The notes under the pieces were generated by a model that was not told where the DNA came from, did not search any database, and worked only from the letters and a program-made list of their open reading frames with translations. A stretch of DNA of 64,000 nucleotides from assembly GCA_024404675.1 (NCBI GenBank), contig JAKSPO010000001.1, positions 124,001-188,000 of the forward strand. The letters run 5' to 3'. The translations under genes were made by a program, and so were the position numbers. Origin of the DNA: Lachnospiraceae bacterium (GTDB lineage: Bacteria > Bacillota > Clostridia > Lachnospirales > Lachnospiraceae). Of the stretch, positions 16,572 through 26,171 are shown piece after piece (the first letter of the stretch is position 1; the number at the start of each line of letters is the position of its first letter).

Positions 16572-16628
16572 TATGAACCAAAAGAGTCTTTTTTACGAAT
16601 AAAAAGATGCGATAATAGTTTTATTACA

Positions 16629-16677
16629 AACGAGGCTATGAAAAGTGTTTACACATTTTTTGTAGCCTCGCTTTTTA
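16629..16677. terminator. Bidirectional terminator between convergent genes
   Basis: CGAGGCTA and TAGCCTCG pair, with AAAAGTG/CACATTTTT extending the stem, and T-runs occur on both strands. It separates the + strand ABC gene from the - strand PHP gene. Confidence 0.75.
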
Positions 16678-16704
16678 TGGCATGATACTTGGCTGTTTTT
16701 CAAT

Positions 16705-17589
16705 TTACTTCTTTAGCACGGTGACGTCCTCTTTTTGAATGCACCAGCCGTTCCCATAGCCGCTTCCAAGGCTTAATCCCGGCTTTACCGCACCGTGATA
16801 ATCAGAACCGCCGGAGACTTTAAGGCTATATCGTCGGCAAAGGGAGCGCAGATACATCTCGTCCTCGCGGTCGTAGGAGGAATATCTGGCTTCCATTGCA
16901 TCTAATCCAAAGTCGGCGAACGTTTCAATCATTCGGATTAATCTATCGGAGGAAAGCTTATAATGGAGCGGATGTGCCAGACAGGCAATGCCGCCGGCAT
17001 CGTGAATGGTATGAATGACCGTTTCGGGATCAAGGAATTCGCGTTTCACATAATAATAGCTGTCGTCGCCGAGAAATCTAGTGAATGCATCCGGAAAATC
17101 CTTCGCATAGCCTTTCTCCACCAGGACGCGGGCAAAATGCGCACGGGTGATTTTGGTTTCGGTGCTGAACGAAAGCAGGTCCTCCATTCGGACGTCGAAG
17201 CCGTCTTTTTGAAAACGGGAAAGCATCGTCCGGTTTCTCTGATCTCTTGATTCGGCGGCCGTTTCTAAGAGTGTAAGAAGCGGCTTATATGTGGTATCAA
17301 TGTATAGACCAAGCATATGAATGTCACGGTTATAGAAGGAAACGCTGAATTCGCATCCGGGAATTACGTGAAAATCGATTTCGGATTTGCGAAGCTCGGC
17401 GGCTTCGGCGAGTGCTTCCTTTACGCCGTAGACTGTGTCGTGATCGGTAAGCGCAATAACGGAAAGTCCAAGGTCTGCAGCCTTTTTGACAAGTGCGCTT
17501 GGGGTGTCGAGTCCGTCCGAGGCGGTAGAATGTGTATGTAAATCGATACAACCCTTAAGGCTGTATCCGGGTTCGGTTTTTGTATTCAT
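16705..17589 (-). CDS. PHP-domain phosphoesterase (YciV/TrpH-like)
   Basis: This 294-residue protein has the PHP metal motifs DLHTHSTASDG at residues 17-26, ALTDHDT, GCEFS, CLAHPLHY and SGGSDYHG. Enzymes of this group include RNase AM / 3',5'-nucleotide bisphosphate phosphatases that clear pAp-like products and mature rRNA 5' ends; which substrate applies here is not shown. It is a single gene on the - strand with its own promoter, and is convergent with the AT-rich ABC gene. Confidence 0.88.
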   Translation of the reverse strand: MNTKTEPGYSLKGCIDLHTHSTASDGLDTPSALVKKAADLGLSVIALTDHDTVYGVKEALAEAAELRKSEIDFHVIPGCEFSVSFYNRDIHMLGLYIDTTYKPLLTLLETAAESRDQRNRTMLSRFQKDGFDVRMEDLLSFSTETKITRAHFARVLVEKGYAKDFPDAFTRFLGDDSYYYVKREFLDPETVIHTIHDAGGIACLAHPLHYKLSSDRLIRMIETFADFGLDAMEARYSSYDREDEMYLRSLCRRYSLKVSGGSDYHGAVKPGLSLGSGYGNGWCIQKEDVTVLKK

Positions 17590-17618
17590 TTGCTGACCTC
17601 ATCTCATTTGATGTAAAT

Positions 17619-17647
17619 ATCGTAACATTTTTCGCTCGGCTTTTCAA
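17619..17647 (-). promoter_or_regulatory. Promoter of the PHP gene
   Basis: Read on the - strand: TTGAAA (17647-17642), 17-base spacer, TACGAT (17624-17619). It overlaps the upstream flank of the 6S-like RNA promoter on the + strand. Confidence 0.6.
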
Positions 17648-17655
17648 TGTTTTGA

Positions 17656-17684
17656 TTGCGGTTAAGAGACAAATGGAGTATAAT
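17656..17684 (+). promoter_or_regulatory. Promoter of the 6S-like RNA
   Basis: TTGCGG (17656-17661), 17-base spacer, consensus TATAAT (17679-17684). Predicted RNA start is near 17691-17695. Confidence 0.65.
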
Positions 17685-17692
17685 CGGATTAG

Positions 17693-17865
17693 GAAAATAG
17701 ATTCCTGGGATGTTCGATAACTCCTGTATTTTTGAACCTACAACTTTAAAAAGGGATTCCTATATCGGTAAGTGGATGTCAGGCCTCCTTCGAGTGGAAG
17801 GCAGCAAGCTTACTTGCGGTTACCCACCTGGCTTATGTGCTGGGAGTCAAAAAGCAGGAACCGGC
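17693..17865 (+). ncRNA. ssrS: 6S RNA (candidate)
   Basis: This stretch has its own promoter and no good gene, and looks like 6S RNA, which binds sigma-A RNA polymerase by mimicking an open promoter. The 5' segment TTCCTG (17702-17707) pairs with CAGGAA (17855-17860) to close a long rod of about 165 bases. The 5' arm carries GGGATGTTCG and a TTTTTGAACCTACAAC element that resembles the one in Firmicute 6S RNAs. A terminator follows at 17893. The exact ends are uncertain and no covariance search was run. Confidence 0.7.
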
Positions 17866-17892
17866 ATCTTGGGATTTTTGGGCGCATTATGG

Positions 17893-17920
17893 GCTTCGCA
17901 GGAATCTGCGGAGCTTTTTT
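17893..17920 (+). terminator. Terminator after the 6S-like RNA
   Basis: GCTTCGCAG and CTGCGGAGC form nine pairs around GAAT, followed by TTTTTT. Confidence 0.8.
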
Positions 17921-17974
17921 GGTAAATACTTCAAATGTCGCCTGCAAAGAGACATATTTCGTACATGCAATGTG

Positions 17975-18012
17975 TATAATGTCAGTTAGAAGCATTCCGG
18001 TAATGCTTTTTG
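17975..18012 (+). promoter_or_regulatory. addB leader: -10 element and small hairpin
   Basis: TATAAT at 17975-17980 has no strong -35 partner. Shortly after, AGCATT and AATGCT (17992-18007) pair around CCGGT and are followed by TTTTTG, which looks like a weak terminator in the addB leader. It could reduce addAB expression, but the stem is short. Confidence 0.4.
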
Positions 18013-18047
18013 ATAAGAAGTGCAGTTTTGCGGATAGGAGGATCAGA

Positions 18048-21000
18048 ATGGCGATTCGTTATGTCATCGGAAGTGAAGGGAGCGGGAAGATGGATTGGAT
18101 CTATCGTGAGATGCTTCGTGTTGCCGAGGAGCAGCCGGAGCGTGCGATACTTTATCTTGTACCGGATCAGGCGACGTTACAGGCGCAGAAGGAGCTTGTT
18201 TCCTACCAGCGTAACGGCTGTGTGATGAATATTGATATTCTGAGCTTCAGTCGTTTAAAATACAGGCTTTCCGAAGAGCTTGGGGATTGCTTTCCGACGG
18301 TTTTAGACGATATCGGAAAGAGTATGATCCTTAAGAAGGTATTACTGAATTCTGACAGTGAACTCACGCTTTACGGGGGGAAGTATCGTCTGCCAGGCTT
18401 TATCTCCGAGGTAAAGTCTGTCATTTCTGAGTTCCAGAGATATCTTGTCGATGAAGAGGCGCTTTCCGCACTTTGTAAGGATACAACGGATGGTATGCTG
18501 TCTGCAAAGCTTTCTGATTTTTCTTTGATTTTAAAGCGTTTTCGCGAGGCACTCGGAACACGTTTTATGACGGAGGAGGATGTATATTCTGCGATGTGTG
18601 AGCCGATAGCACGCTCGGAGAAGCTTCGCCATGCCTACATATATCTGAATGGGTTCACCGGCTTTACACCTTCACAGTATCTGATGCTTCGTAGCCTTCT
18701 TCAGGTGAGCGATTCGTTTACGCTTGCACTTACGATGGATGCAGAACTTTATGGTCAGACGCTTAAGGCGAATTCGATGTTTCGTATTACCGCGAAAACG
18801 ATAGATGCGATCAATCGAATCGCAGAGGAAGAGGGGATTTCTTTCGATACGCCTGAACTTCTTTCGAAAGCGGAAGGTAAGGGGGCGCTTGCCTTTTTAA
18901 AGAATCATCTGTTTCGAAGGGACGGTAAGCATTATTCCTTGGCTTGTGACGATGTTACTGTCTGTGCGCTTCCAAACAGACAGGAGGAAGTACGGTATCT
19001 CCTTACAAACATCGAACGGCTTGTTCGAACGAAGGGATATCGCTATCGGGAGATTGCTGTTATCTGCGGAGATGTACAGACCTATGCGCAGGATATTGAG
19101 GAGCTCACGGAAACCAAGGGGATTCCATGCTTTATTGATTATAAGTCTGATGTGATGAACGATCCGCTGATCGACTTTTTGAGAAGTGCGCTTCGCGTAT
19201 TAACAACCGATTTTCGTCAGGATGCGGTAACACATTATACGAAGAACCGTCTTAGCGGCTATGATTATGAGGAGGCGTGTCTTCTTGAGAATTATCTGCT
19301 TGCAAAGGGAATTCGAGGCTATTCGTCTTACAGGAAGCCGTTTCGGTATCGTTACAGAAGTATTCATCCGGATCCGCTTGGTCAGGTGAATGTGATTCGA
19401 GAGAAGCTTTTAGCTGATCTGGGGGTACTTCGTGACGGACTAAGGGGAGCGTCCCTTGTCAGTGATATGGTGCGGGTTTTCTATGATTTTTTGTGCAGCC
19501 ATAAGGTTTACGAGAATATGGATGCGCTTTCTGAAGAGCTTTCGGAGATTCCTTCACGTGCCGCAAGCAGACGAAGCGAGGAGTACCGAAGGATTTATAA
19601 GGCAGTGATTGAGGTTCTTGAACGAATGAACGACCTCATGGGAGAGCTTTCTATCTCAATTGAAGAGTTTGCGGAGGTTTTGGAGGCTGGTTTTCGTGAA
19701 TTGAAGATCGGATTTATTCCGCCGGAGAATGATGCAATTACCGTCGGTGATGTGAAGCGTTCCCGTTTGAACGGCATCAGACACCTGTTTCTTATTGGAA
19801 TTAACGAAGGTGTTGTTCCGGGCAATGGTCACGGGTCGGAGCTTCTTACCGAGAAGGAAAGAGAGCAGCTGAAGGAACGTTCCGTGGAGCTTTCCGACCT
19901 GCCGAAGGAGAATCTTCCGACGGAGGAGTTCTATCTTTATCTTGCCTGCGCGAAGCCTGCCGAAGGGCTTACGCTTACTTGCCGCAAAACAGACGATTCC
20001 GGCAAGGAATCAAAGCCGTCCTATATTCTATATCGTATCCTTGGTATGCTTGACCGACTTGAGTGGTCGGGAAGTACGGAGGGGACACTTTTCGAGGCAG
20101 TTGCAGGAGATAACGGGCGGCGTGCATTTCTTCGTGCGATGCTTGGAGAGGGCAAGGTCTCTTCGCTTGAAAGAAAGGTACTTGCCTGGTTTTCGAGTGA
20201 AGAAGGACGAAAGTATGCACCCGGAGATGAAGCCTGGTTAAGAAAGGCTAAGGCAGGGGAGCTGCTGCCGAAGCAGATTCATGAGGCTATTGCAAGAGCA
20301 CTGTACGGACAGCGGCTTAAGGGCAGTGTTTCCACATTGGAAGCATATGCGGAATGCGGCTTTAGAAACTTTTTACAAAACGGTTTAAAGCTGGAGCCAA
20401 GACCTGAGTACGAGGCAACCTCTGCGGATATCGGTGATATCGTGCATACTGCACTTGAACGGTATTCGGAGCGGGTTCGTAAGGAAGGGCTTTCCTTTGT
20501 CACGGTATCGGATTCGGACGCGGAACGCTTTATGAATGAAGCAGTTGATGAGATTCTTAGTGAGGACAGTCGTGAGATCTTTCATTCCGACCGCCGTACT
20601 GCATATCTTGCGAATCGAATTCGTAACGTACTTAAGCATATGACCGGGATTATCAAAAGACAGTTGAGTACCGGTGTGTTCGAACCGTCACGCTTTGAGG
20701 AACGATTCAGCTTCTCTACGGAGCATATGGAGGTTGTCGGTAAGATTGACCGTATTGACAGTATTACTGCGAATAACCGAACCTTTTTAAAGCTTGTAGA
20801 TTATAAATCCTCGGATAAGGAGCTTTCGTTTGGTAAGATTTATGAAGGTCGGCAGGTACAGTTGCCGTTATATATGGATTCGCTTCTTTTAGAGCATCCC
20901 GAGGCGATTCCTGCTGCCATGCTATACCAGAATACGGACGACCCGTATGTGGAATGTGATGCGAATACGAATATCGAGGAGGCAAGGATCGATGCGCTTT

Positions 21001-21434
21001 CACCTTCTGGGTTTGTAATCAATGACCGAGAAGCAGTCGGTTATATGGATGCATCGTTACTAAGACTTTCGAAATATAAATCGCAGTCGATTCCTGTTAA
21101 GAGTGAGAAGGACGGACAGCTTACCGGAAGCAGTCTTCTTTCCGAGACAGAGCTTCGTCTTCTGTCCTCATATGCCTTATCTATCCTTTGTAAGGAGGCT
21201 GACGAGATTCTTGCGGGTGATATCAAAAGAAATCCATGCAGGAACGGACAGAATACCTCCTGCACCTATTGTAACTATAAAGATTTTTGCACATCCCTTA
21301 CGCAAAAGGAGCTTCGCTCGGAAAGAAAGATGAGTAAGACAGAATTCTTCGAGGCTATTGCGCCAAAGGATGATGATAAAGCTGGTTCTGATACCGGAAA
21401 GGAGGCCGAAGATGGCGGTGAGCTTAACGAGTGA
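18048..21434 (+). CDS. addB: ATP-dependent helicase/nuclease subunit B (AddB)
   Basis: This 1128-residue subunit of the AddAB complex resects double-strand breaks up to a Chi-like site. The N-terminal helicase-like half starts MAIRYVIGSEGSGK; the Walker A lysine is present but the usual following Thr is Met. The C-terminal RecB-type nuclease has LVDYKSSD near residue 917. The four iron-sulfur cysteines are seen as one in YAECGF near residue 769 and three in CRNGQNTSCTYCNYKDFC near residues 1064-1081. ATG 18048 is preceded by AGGAGG; the frame is open further upstream but that part runs through the 6S-like RNA. It overlaps addA by 23 bases. Confidence 0.93.
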   Translation: MAIRYVIGSEGSGKMDWIYREMLRVAEEQPERAILYLVPDQATLQAQKELVSYQRNGCVMNIDILSFSRLKYRLSEELGDCFPTVLDDIGKSMILKKVLLNSDSELTLYGGKYRLPGFISEVKSVISEFQRYLVDEEALSALCKDTTDGMLSAKLSDFSLILKRFREALGTRFMTEEDVYSAMCEPIARSEKLRHAYIYLNGFTGFTPSQYLMLRSLLQVSDSFTLALTMDAELYGQTLKANSMFRITAKTIDAINRIAEEEGISFDTPELLSKAEGKGALAFLKNHLFRRDGKHYSLACDDVTVCALPNRQEEVRYLLTNIERLVRTKGYRYREIAVICGDVQTYAQDIEELTETKGIPCFIDYKSDVMNDPLIDFLRSALRVLTTDFRQDAVTHYTKNRLSGYDYEEACLLENYLLAKGIRGYSSYRKPFRYRYRSIHPDPLGQVNVIREKLLADLGVLRDGLRGASLVSDMVRVFYDFLCSHKVYENMDALSEELSEIPSRAASRRSEEYRRIYKAVIEVLERMNDLMGELSISIEEFAEVLEAGFRELKIGFIPPENDAITVGDVKRSRLNGIRHLFLIGINEGVVPGNGHGSELLTEKEREQLKERSVELSDLPKENLPTEEFYLYLACAKPAEGLTLTCRKTDDSGKESKPSYILYRILGMLDRLEWSGSTEGTLFEAVAGDNGRRAFLRAMLGEGKVSSLERKVLAWFSSEEGRKYAPGDEAWLRKAKAGELLPKQIHEAIARALYGQRLKGSVSTLEAYAECGFRNFLQNGLKLEPRPEYEATSADIGDIVHTALERYSERVRKEGLSFVTVSDSDAERFMNEAVDEILSEDSREIFHSDRRTAYLANRIRNVLKHMTGIIKRQLSTGVFEPSRFEERFSFSTEHMEVVGKIDRIDSITANNRTFLKLVDYKSSDKELSFGKIYEGRQVQLPLYMDSLLLEHPEAIPAAMLYQNTDDPYVECDANTNIEEARIDALSPSGFVINDREAVGYMDASLLRLSKYKSQSIPVKSEKDGQLTGSSLLSETELRLLSSYALSILCKEADEILAGDIKRNPCRNGQNTSCTYCNYKDFCTSLTQKELRSERKMSKTEFFEAIAPKDDDKAGSDTGKEAEDGGELNE

Positions 21435-24400
21435 ACAGCAGTCCGTTGTTGATGCGAAGACTGCGGATATTCTGGTTGCAGCGGCTGCGGGTTCCGGTAA
21501 AACTGCGGTTTTGGTGGAACGTATTCTTAAAAAGATTATGGACGAGCGGGAGCCGGTCAATATTGATGAGTTTCTGATCGTTACGTTCACAAACGATGCC
21601 GCAACGCAGATGCGTGATCGTATTCGAAGAGCCATTGATGAGCGACTTACGAAAGAGCCGGAGAACGAAAGGCTTATTTTACAGAGTGAGCGCTTGAATT
21701 TTGCATCGATTATGACGCTTGACAGCTTCTGTCAAAGTGCTGTAAGAAGATACTTTCACGTGCTGAATATTGACCCTGGCTTTCGTATCCTTGATGATAC
21801 CGACCGAAAGATGCTTTGGAAGAAAGCTATGGAAGAGACAATCGAGGCTTGGCACGAGGAGGGACGTGAGGATTTCTTTCGCCTTCTTGAGATGTATGCA
21901 ACGAAGCGGAGCGACCAGACGCTTCAGAATATTGTCGATGAAATCTGTCGATTTGCCGACAGCAGTCCCTTCCCGGAGGAATGGATTGAGCAGTCGTATT
22001 CGTATCTGTTAAGTATCCAAACCGAAGAGGATTTGTTAGGCTCCACTTATGCGAATTCGGCTTATACCTTTATGATGAATACCTTGCCGACGCATCGGGA
22101 GCAGCTTATCAAATTGATTCGGTTAGCGGAGCTTCCGGACGGCCCGGCACATTATGCTTCAGTACTTCGGGAAGATCTTGATCTCTGTGAGAAGATGATG
22201 GCTTCCGGAAGCTTCTCGGGAATTGCCAAGTTTCTTACGGATGTTAAGTTTCCTGCTATCCCTAGCAAAAAAGGTGTTTTTTTGAATCGAGAGTATATAA
22301 AAGATTCCCGCAATGCAATCCTTGATGTGTGGAAAGCCTGGAAGAAGCAGTATTTTTCTATGAGCTTCCCGGATCAGCTTTCGATTCTTCAGAATGCAGC
22401 GGCTTCGATGAAGACACTCGGAGAGCTTTGCATCGCTTCAAGACAGCGATATGAAGCCTTCATGAAAGAGGAGAATGCCTATGATTTTGCTTCCGTAGAG
22501 CATATGACCTTGAAGCTCTTTCTTACAAAGGATGAAGATGGGAATATCGGATATAGCGAGGTTTCTAAGCAATACAGAAGCCTTTATAAAGAGATTATGG
22601 TCGATGAATACCAGGACAGCAACCTTGTACAGGAGCTCTTTTTAAAGGCGGTTTCCTCCGGTGAGGAGGGGAAGCCGAATATGTTCATGGTCGGTGATAT
22701 CAAGCAGAGTATTTATAAGTTTCGTCTGGCCAGACCCGAGCTTTTCATGGAGAAGTTTGATTCTTTTTTGAAGGAAGCGGATGCAAAGCAGAGACTGATT
22801 CTTCTTACCGCGAATTTCAGAAGTCGAGAGTCTGTCATCGAGGGCATCAATCAGGTCTTTCGTATGATTATGCATAAGGAGCTTGGCGGCGTAGAGTATG
22901 ATACGGATGCAGAGCTTCATTATCGGGCCGGGTACCAGCATACGCTTTCCGAAGAAGAAGCAACGAATGAGGTGCTGATTGTTCCGAAGGAAGAGGACAT
23001 GGATGCAGGTATTCATGCCATCATCAATCGAATTAAAGAGCTTACCGATCCGATTCACGGTTTCCCGGTAACCGAAAAGGACCATACAAGAATTGCCGGA
23101 TACGGGGATATTGCGATTATATGCCGTACGATGACAAAGCTTGCTTATCCCTTGATTGAGGCCTTGATGGATGCGGGTATTCCCGCTTATGCAGCGAAGA
23201 TGACAGGGTATTTTTCGACAAGTGAGGTGCGAAATGTCCTGAATCTTATTCGTGTTTTGGATAACCCGTTACAGGATATTCCTTTCGCAGCGGCGTTGCA
23301 AAGCCCTATCGGCGGATTCGATTATAACGACCTTTCCATGCTTCGTATTCTTGCTGCGGAGCTTGCGGGTGGCGGTAAGACCGATTATCTCTATCAGGTG
23401 CTTTTAAAGCTTCGGGATATGGAATATGTGAAGGAATGTTATTATGGAATCAGGGAGAAGGGTAATGCATTTTTAGACCTTTTAGCATATCTTCGTAAGA
23501 AGAAGCTGTATCTTTCCGTACCGCAGCTGATTACGGAGCTGTACCGTGTGACTGGGTATCTGTCGTATGTTTCCGTTATGCCCGCAGGAATTGTCAGAGA
23601 ACGGAATCTTAATATGCTTGTGGAGAAGGCGAAGGCATTTGCCGGCGGATTAAATACCGAGCTTAGCGATTTCGTTCGTTATATCGACGATATGATTCGC
23701 TATGATGCCAATCCGGAGCCGGAGCTTTCCGAGAACGGCAATGCGGTTCGGGTGATGACCATTCATAAGAGCAAGGGATTAGAGTTCCCGATTGTATTTC
23801 TGATCGATGCGGACAGAGAGATGAACTCCCCTGCAAGAAATGTTCCGGTCAAATGCCACAGCGACCTTGGGTTCGGACCGAAATCCTTATATCCGGAGAC
23901 GAGACAGTCCTTCAGAACCTTTGCAAGAGATGTCATTGAGGAGCGCATTAAGGATGATGAGAAGGGAGAGGCACTGCGTCTTTTGTATGTTGCAATGACG
24001 AGAGCGAAGGAGAAGCTGATTGTTGTTGCGGAAGAGACTGCGAAGAGCTTTTCCGACTATCTTGTCAATATTCCGAGTCCCGGTGCGTCGCTTGGCTACG
24101 AGCGAGTTTCGCATGCGAAGACTTATATGGATCTTATCATGCCCTGTATTCTTTCGGAGCTTCCGCAGGAGACCGTTGCGCGTATCACCCCGATTGATCA
24201 TGCGATCTGGGTTCATTTTGAACCGGTGCAGGGAGGCTTTTGGCGGATTATCCAGACGAAAAAGGCAGAGGAAGTAAGGGCTGGTTCGGTAGCAGAAGCC
24301 ATGGAAGGCTTTGAAACGGACGGCTATGATGAGCTCGAGGAATATTTTACCTACAGCTATCCGTTCAACAGAAACAACACGCCTGTGAAGGTTTCGGTAT

Positions 24401-25059
24401 CTGCTCTGAAGCACAGCGCCATGGAGGAATATGCGATCAATCATGACCATCCGGCAGTGCTTATAGAGCATGCTGAGGAGAATCCGGCGCCGGTACCAAC
24501 CTTTATTGATCCGGATGCTAAGTCGCTTGCTACGCCTGCGGGTGCTATCAGAGGTACGATGTATCATCGGATTTTAGAACTGCATGATTATAAACGGGAC
24601 GGCAGTGAAGCGGACAGCAGGGAAGAGGCTCTTGCACTTTTACAGAAGGGATATGTTCCGGAGGAGATGCTTTCTTCGGTATCCTTTGATAAGCTTTCTA
24701 ACTTCTATTGTTCCGAGCTCGGTCTTCGTATGAAGAAAGCCTTCTTGGCAGGAAAGCTGAAACGGGAGCAGCCCTTTGTTATGCGTGTTTCTGCCGCTAC
24801 GGTTTCTAAGGATTATGATCCGGAGGAAACGGTTTTAGTGCAGGGAATTATCGATGCATTTTTCGAAGAGGACGGGGAATATGTACTATTGGATTATAAA
24901 ACCGACCGTGTTCCCGTAGGAGATGACGGCAGCTTTCTGATTAACCGTTATAAGACGCAGCTTGATTATTATGCTAAGGCAATTGAGCGCGGAACGGGAA
25001 TTCCCGTAAAAGAAATATATATTTACAGTTTTGCTCTTCAAAAAATCGTAAGATTGTAG
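21412..25059 (+). CDS. addA: ATP-dependent helicase/nuclease subunit A (AddA)
   Basis: This 1215-residue partner of AddB combines a UvrD-like helicase and a RecB nuclease. Walker A AAAGSGKTAVLVERI is near residue 28, Walker B region MVDEYQDSN near 395, the helicase motif MTIHKSKGLEFP near 785, MTRAKEK near 865, and the nuclease motif LLDYKTDR near 1159. AAAGGAGG precedes ATG 21412, which lies inside the end of addB, so the two are translationally coupled. The length is normal for the family. Confidence 0.95.
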   Translation: MAVSLTSEQQSVVDAKTADILVAAAAGSGKTAVLVERILKKIMDEREPVNIDEFLIVTFTNDAATQMRDRIRRAIDERLTKEPENERLILQSERLNFASIMTLDSFCQSAVRRYFHVLNIDPGFRILDDTDRKMLWKKAMEETIEAWHEEGREDFFRLLEMYATKRSDQTLQNIVDEICRFADSSPFPEEWIEQSYSYLLSIQTEEDLLGSTYANSAYTFMMNTLPTHREQLIKLIRLAELPDGPAHYASVLREDLDLCEKMMASGSFSGIAKFLTDVKFPAIPSKKGVFLNREYIKDSRNAILDVWKAWKKQYFSMSFPDQLSILQNAAASMKTLGELCIASRQRYEAFMKEENAYDFASVEHMTLKLFLTKDEDGNIGYSEVSKQYRSLYKEIMVDEYQDSNLVQELFLKAVSSGEEGKPNMFMVGDIKQSIYKFRLARPELFMEKFDSFLKEADAKQRLILLTANFRSRESVIEGINQVFRMIMHKELGGVEYDTDAELHYRAGYQHTLSEEEATNEVLIVPKEEDMDAGIHAIINRIKELTDPIHGFPVTEKDHTRIAGYGDIAIICRTMTKLAYPLIEALMDAGIPAYAAKMTGYFSTSEVRNVLNLIRVLDNPLQDIPFAAALQSPIGGFDYNDLSMLRILAAELAGGGKTDYLYQVLLKLRDMEYVKECYYGIREKGNAFLDLLAYLRKKKLYLSVPQLITELYRVTGYLSYVSVMPAGIVRERNLNMLVEKAKAFAGGLNTELSDFVRYIDDMIRYDANPEPELSENGNAVRVMTIHKSKGLEFPIVFLIDADREMNSPARNVPVKCHSDLGFGPKSLYPETRQSFRTFARDVIEERIKDDEKGEALRLLYVAMTRAKEKLIVVAEETAKSFSDYLVNIPSPGASLGYERVSHAKTYMDLIMPCILSELPQETVARITPIDHAIWVHFEPVQGGFWRIIQTKKAEEVRAGSVAEAMEGFETDGYDELEEYFTYSYPFNRNNTPVKVSVSALKHSAMEEYAINHDHPAVLIEHAEENPAPVPTFIDPDAKSLATPAGAIRGTMYHRILELHDYKRDGSEADSREEALALLQKGYVPEEMLSSVSFDKLSNFYCSELGLRMKKAFLAGKLKREQPFVMRVSAATVSKDYDPEETVLVQGIIDAFFEEDGEYVLLDYKTDRVPVGDDGSFLINRYKTQLDYYAKAIERGTGIPVKEIYIYSFALQKIVRL

Positions 25060-25127
25060 TATAATGTTTTTTGGTTCGTCTTTTTATAAGCGATTCTACT
25101 TGTTGTGTGAGGGAAAGGAGGCATTTG

Positions 25128-26066
25128 ATGCGAGATAAAATTTTATTTGTTTATAACCCGAATGCCGGAAAGAAGAAGCTTCAGGGTAAGCTCAGTGACA
25201 TTGTTAATGAGCTTGTTGAGGACGAGTGTGACCTTGTATTGAGTCCTACCAAAAAGCATGGTGATGCACAGGAAACGGTTAGAACCTATATGAAGGAAGG
25301 AATGTGCAAGAGAATCATCTGCTCCGGCGGAGACGGTACGCTTCACGAGGTTGTGAACGGTATGCTTTCTGTCAATACACTGGGTAAACAGATTCCGCTT
25401 CTTTACATTCCGTGTGGCAGTACGAATGATTTCGGTAATTCGCTTCGCCTTCCGAAGGATATGGTCGAGGGGGCAAAGCTTAGCAAGGAAGGCATGCATT
25501 TTCCTTGCGATATGGCGCTTTTTAACGGAGAGTATTTCGTTTATACCGCTGCGTTCGGCCTTTTTACCGAGGTGTCTTATGCGACGCCGCAGGGCATGAA
25601 GAATGTGTTCGGACATATGGCATATGTGCTTGCGGGTGCGGCATCGCTTACGAATATTCATAAGTATAACATGAAGATTTCCTACGATGAACACTATACG
25701 GAGGGACGCTTTGTGTATGGTATGGTCGTTAGCTCTGAATCCATCGGAGGCTTCAAGGGAATCACCGGTAAGGATGTTTCTCTGAATGACGGCTATTATG
25801 AGATGCTTTTGGTAAGAGATTTCAAGGCCTATGAGCTGCCGGATATTATTAACTGCCTGATGAAGGGCGATTTTTCGAATCCGAATCTTCTTCACACTCG
25901 GGTAAAGCGTGTGCGTATCGAAAGCGAGGAGGAGGTTCCTTACACACTTGACGGAGAGTTCGGCGGAAGCTGTAAGCTTGCCGAGATTTCGGTAAAGCAT
26001 AAGTGTATGGACCTGATCATTCCGAAGTCGCTTCTTGGTATCTGGGAGGCTTCGGACAGAGCCTAG
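25128..26066 (+). CDS. Diacylglycerol/lipid kinase family protein
   Basis: This 312-residue enzyme belongs to the DagK/YegS family, which phosphorylates diacylglycerol or related lipids at the inner membrane face. Motifs: FVYNPNAGKKK at the start, CSGGDGTLHEVVNG near residue 65, and PCGSTNDFGNSLRLP near residue 100. The C-terminal half contains TLDGEF as usual. AAAGGAGG precedes ATG 25128. It follows addA with a 68-base gap that contains a TATAAT (25060-25065) but no good -35. The true lipid substrate is not known. Confidence 0.88.
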   Translation: MRDKILFVYNPNAGKKKLQGKLSDIVNELVEDECDLVLSPTKKHGDAQETVRTYMKEGMCKRIICSGGDGTLHEVVNGMLSVNTLGKQIPLLYIPCGSTNDFGNSLRLPKDMVEGAKLSKEGMHFPCDMALFNGEYFVYTAAFGLFTEVSYATPQGMKNVFGHMAYVLAGAASLTNIHKYNMKISYDEHYTEGRFVYGMVVSSESIGGFKGITGKDVSLNDGYYEMLLVRDFKAYELPDIINCLMKGDFSNPNLLHTRVKRVRIESEEEVPYTLDGEFGGSCKLAEISVKHKCMDLIIPKSLLGIWEASDRA

Positions 26067-26082
26067 AACTTTGGGCTCGACC

Positions 26083-26111
26083 TTGACGAAATACCTGTTT
26101 TTTGGTATTAT
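26083..26111 (+). promoter_or_regulatory. Promoter of the xylulokinase gene
   Basis: TTGACG (26083-26088), 17-base spacer, TATTAT (26106-26111), 60 bases before the start codon. Confidence 0.7.
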
Positions 26112-26171
26112 TATTTTTGAGTTTTAGCATGGAATTTGCTGAACTATATCATTATTTCGGAGGGAATTTTT

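Noticed and set aside
17772-18047. N-terminal extension of AddB by 92 residues
   Set aside because: It reads through the 6S-like RNA and terminator; AddB proteins begin at the P-loop strand, and AGGAGG precedes the ATG at 18048.
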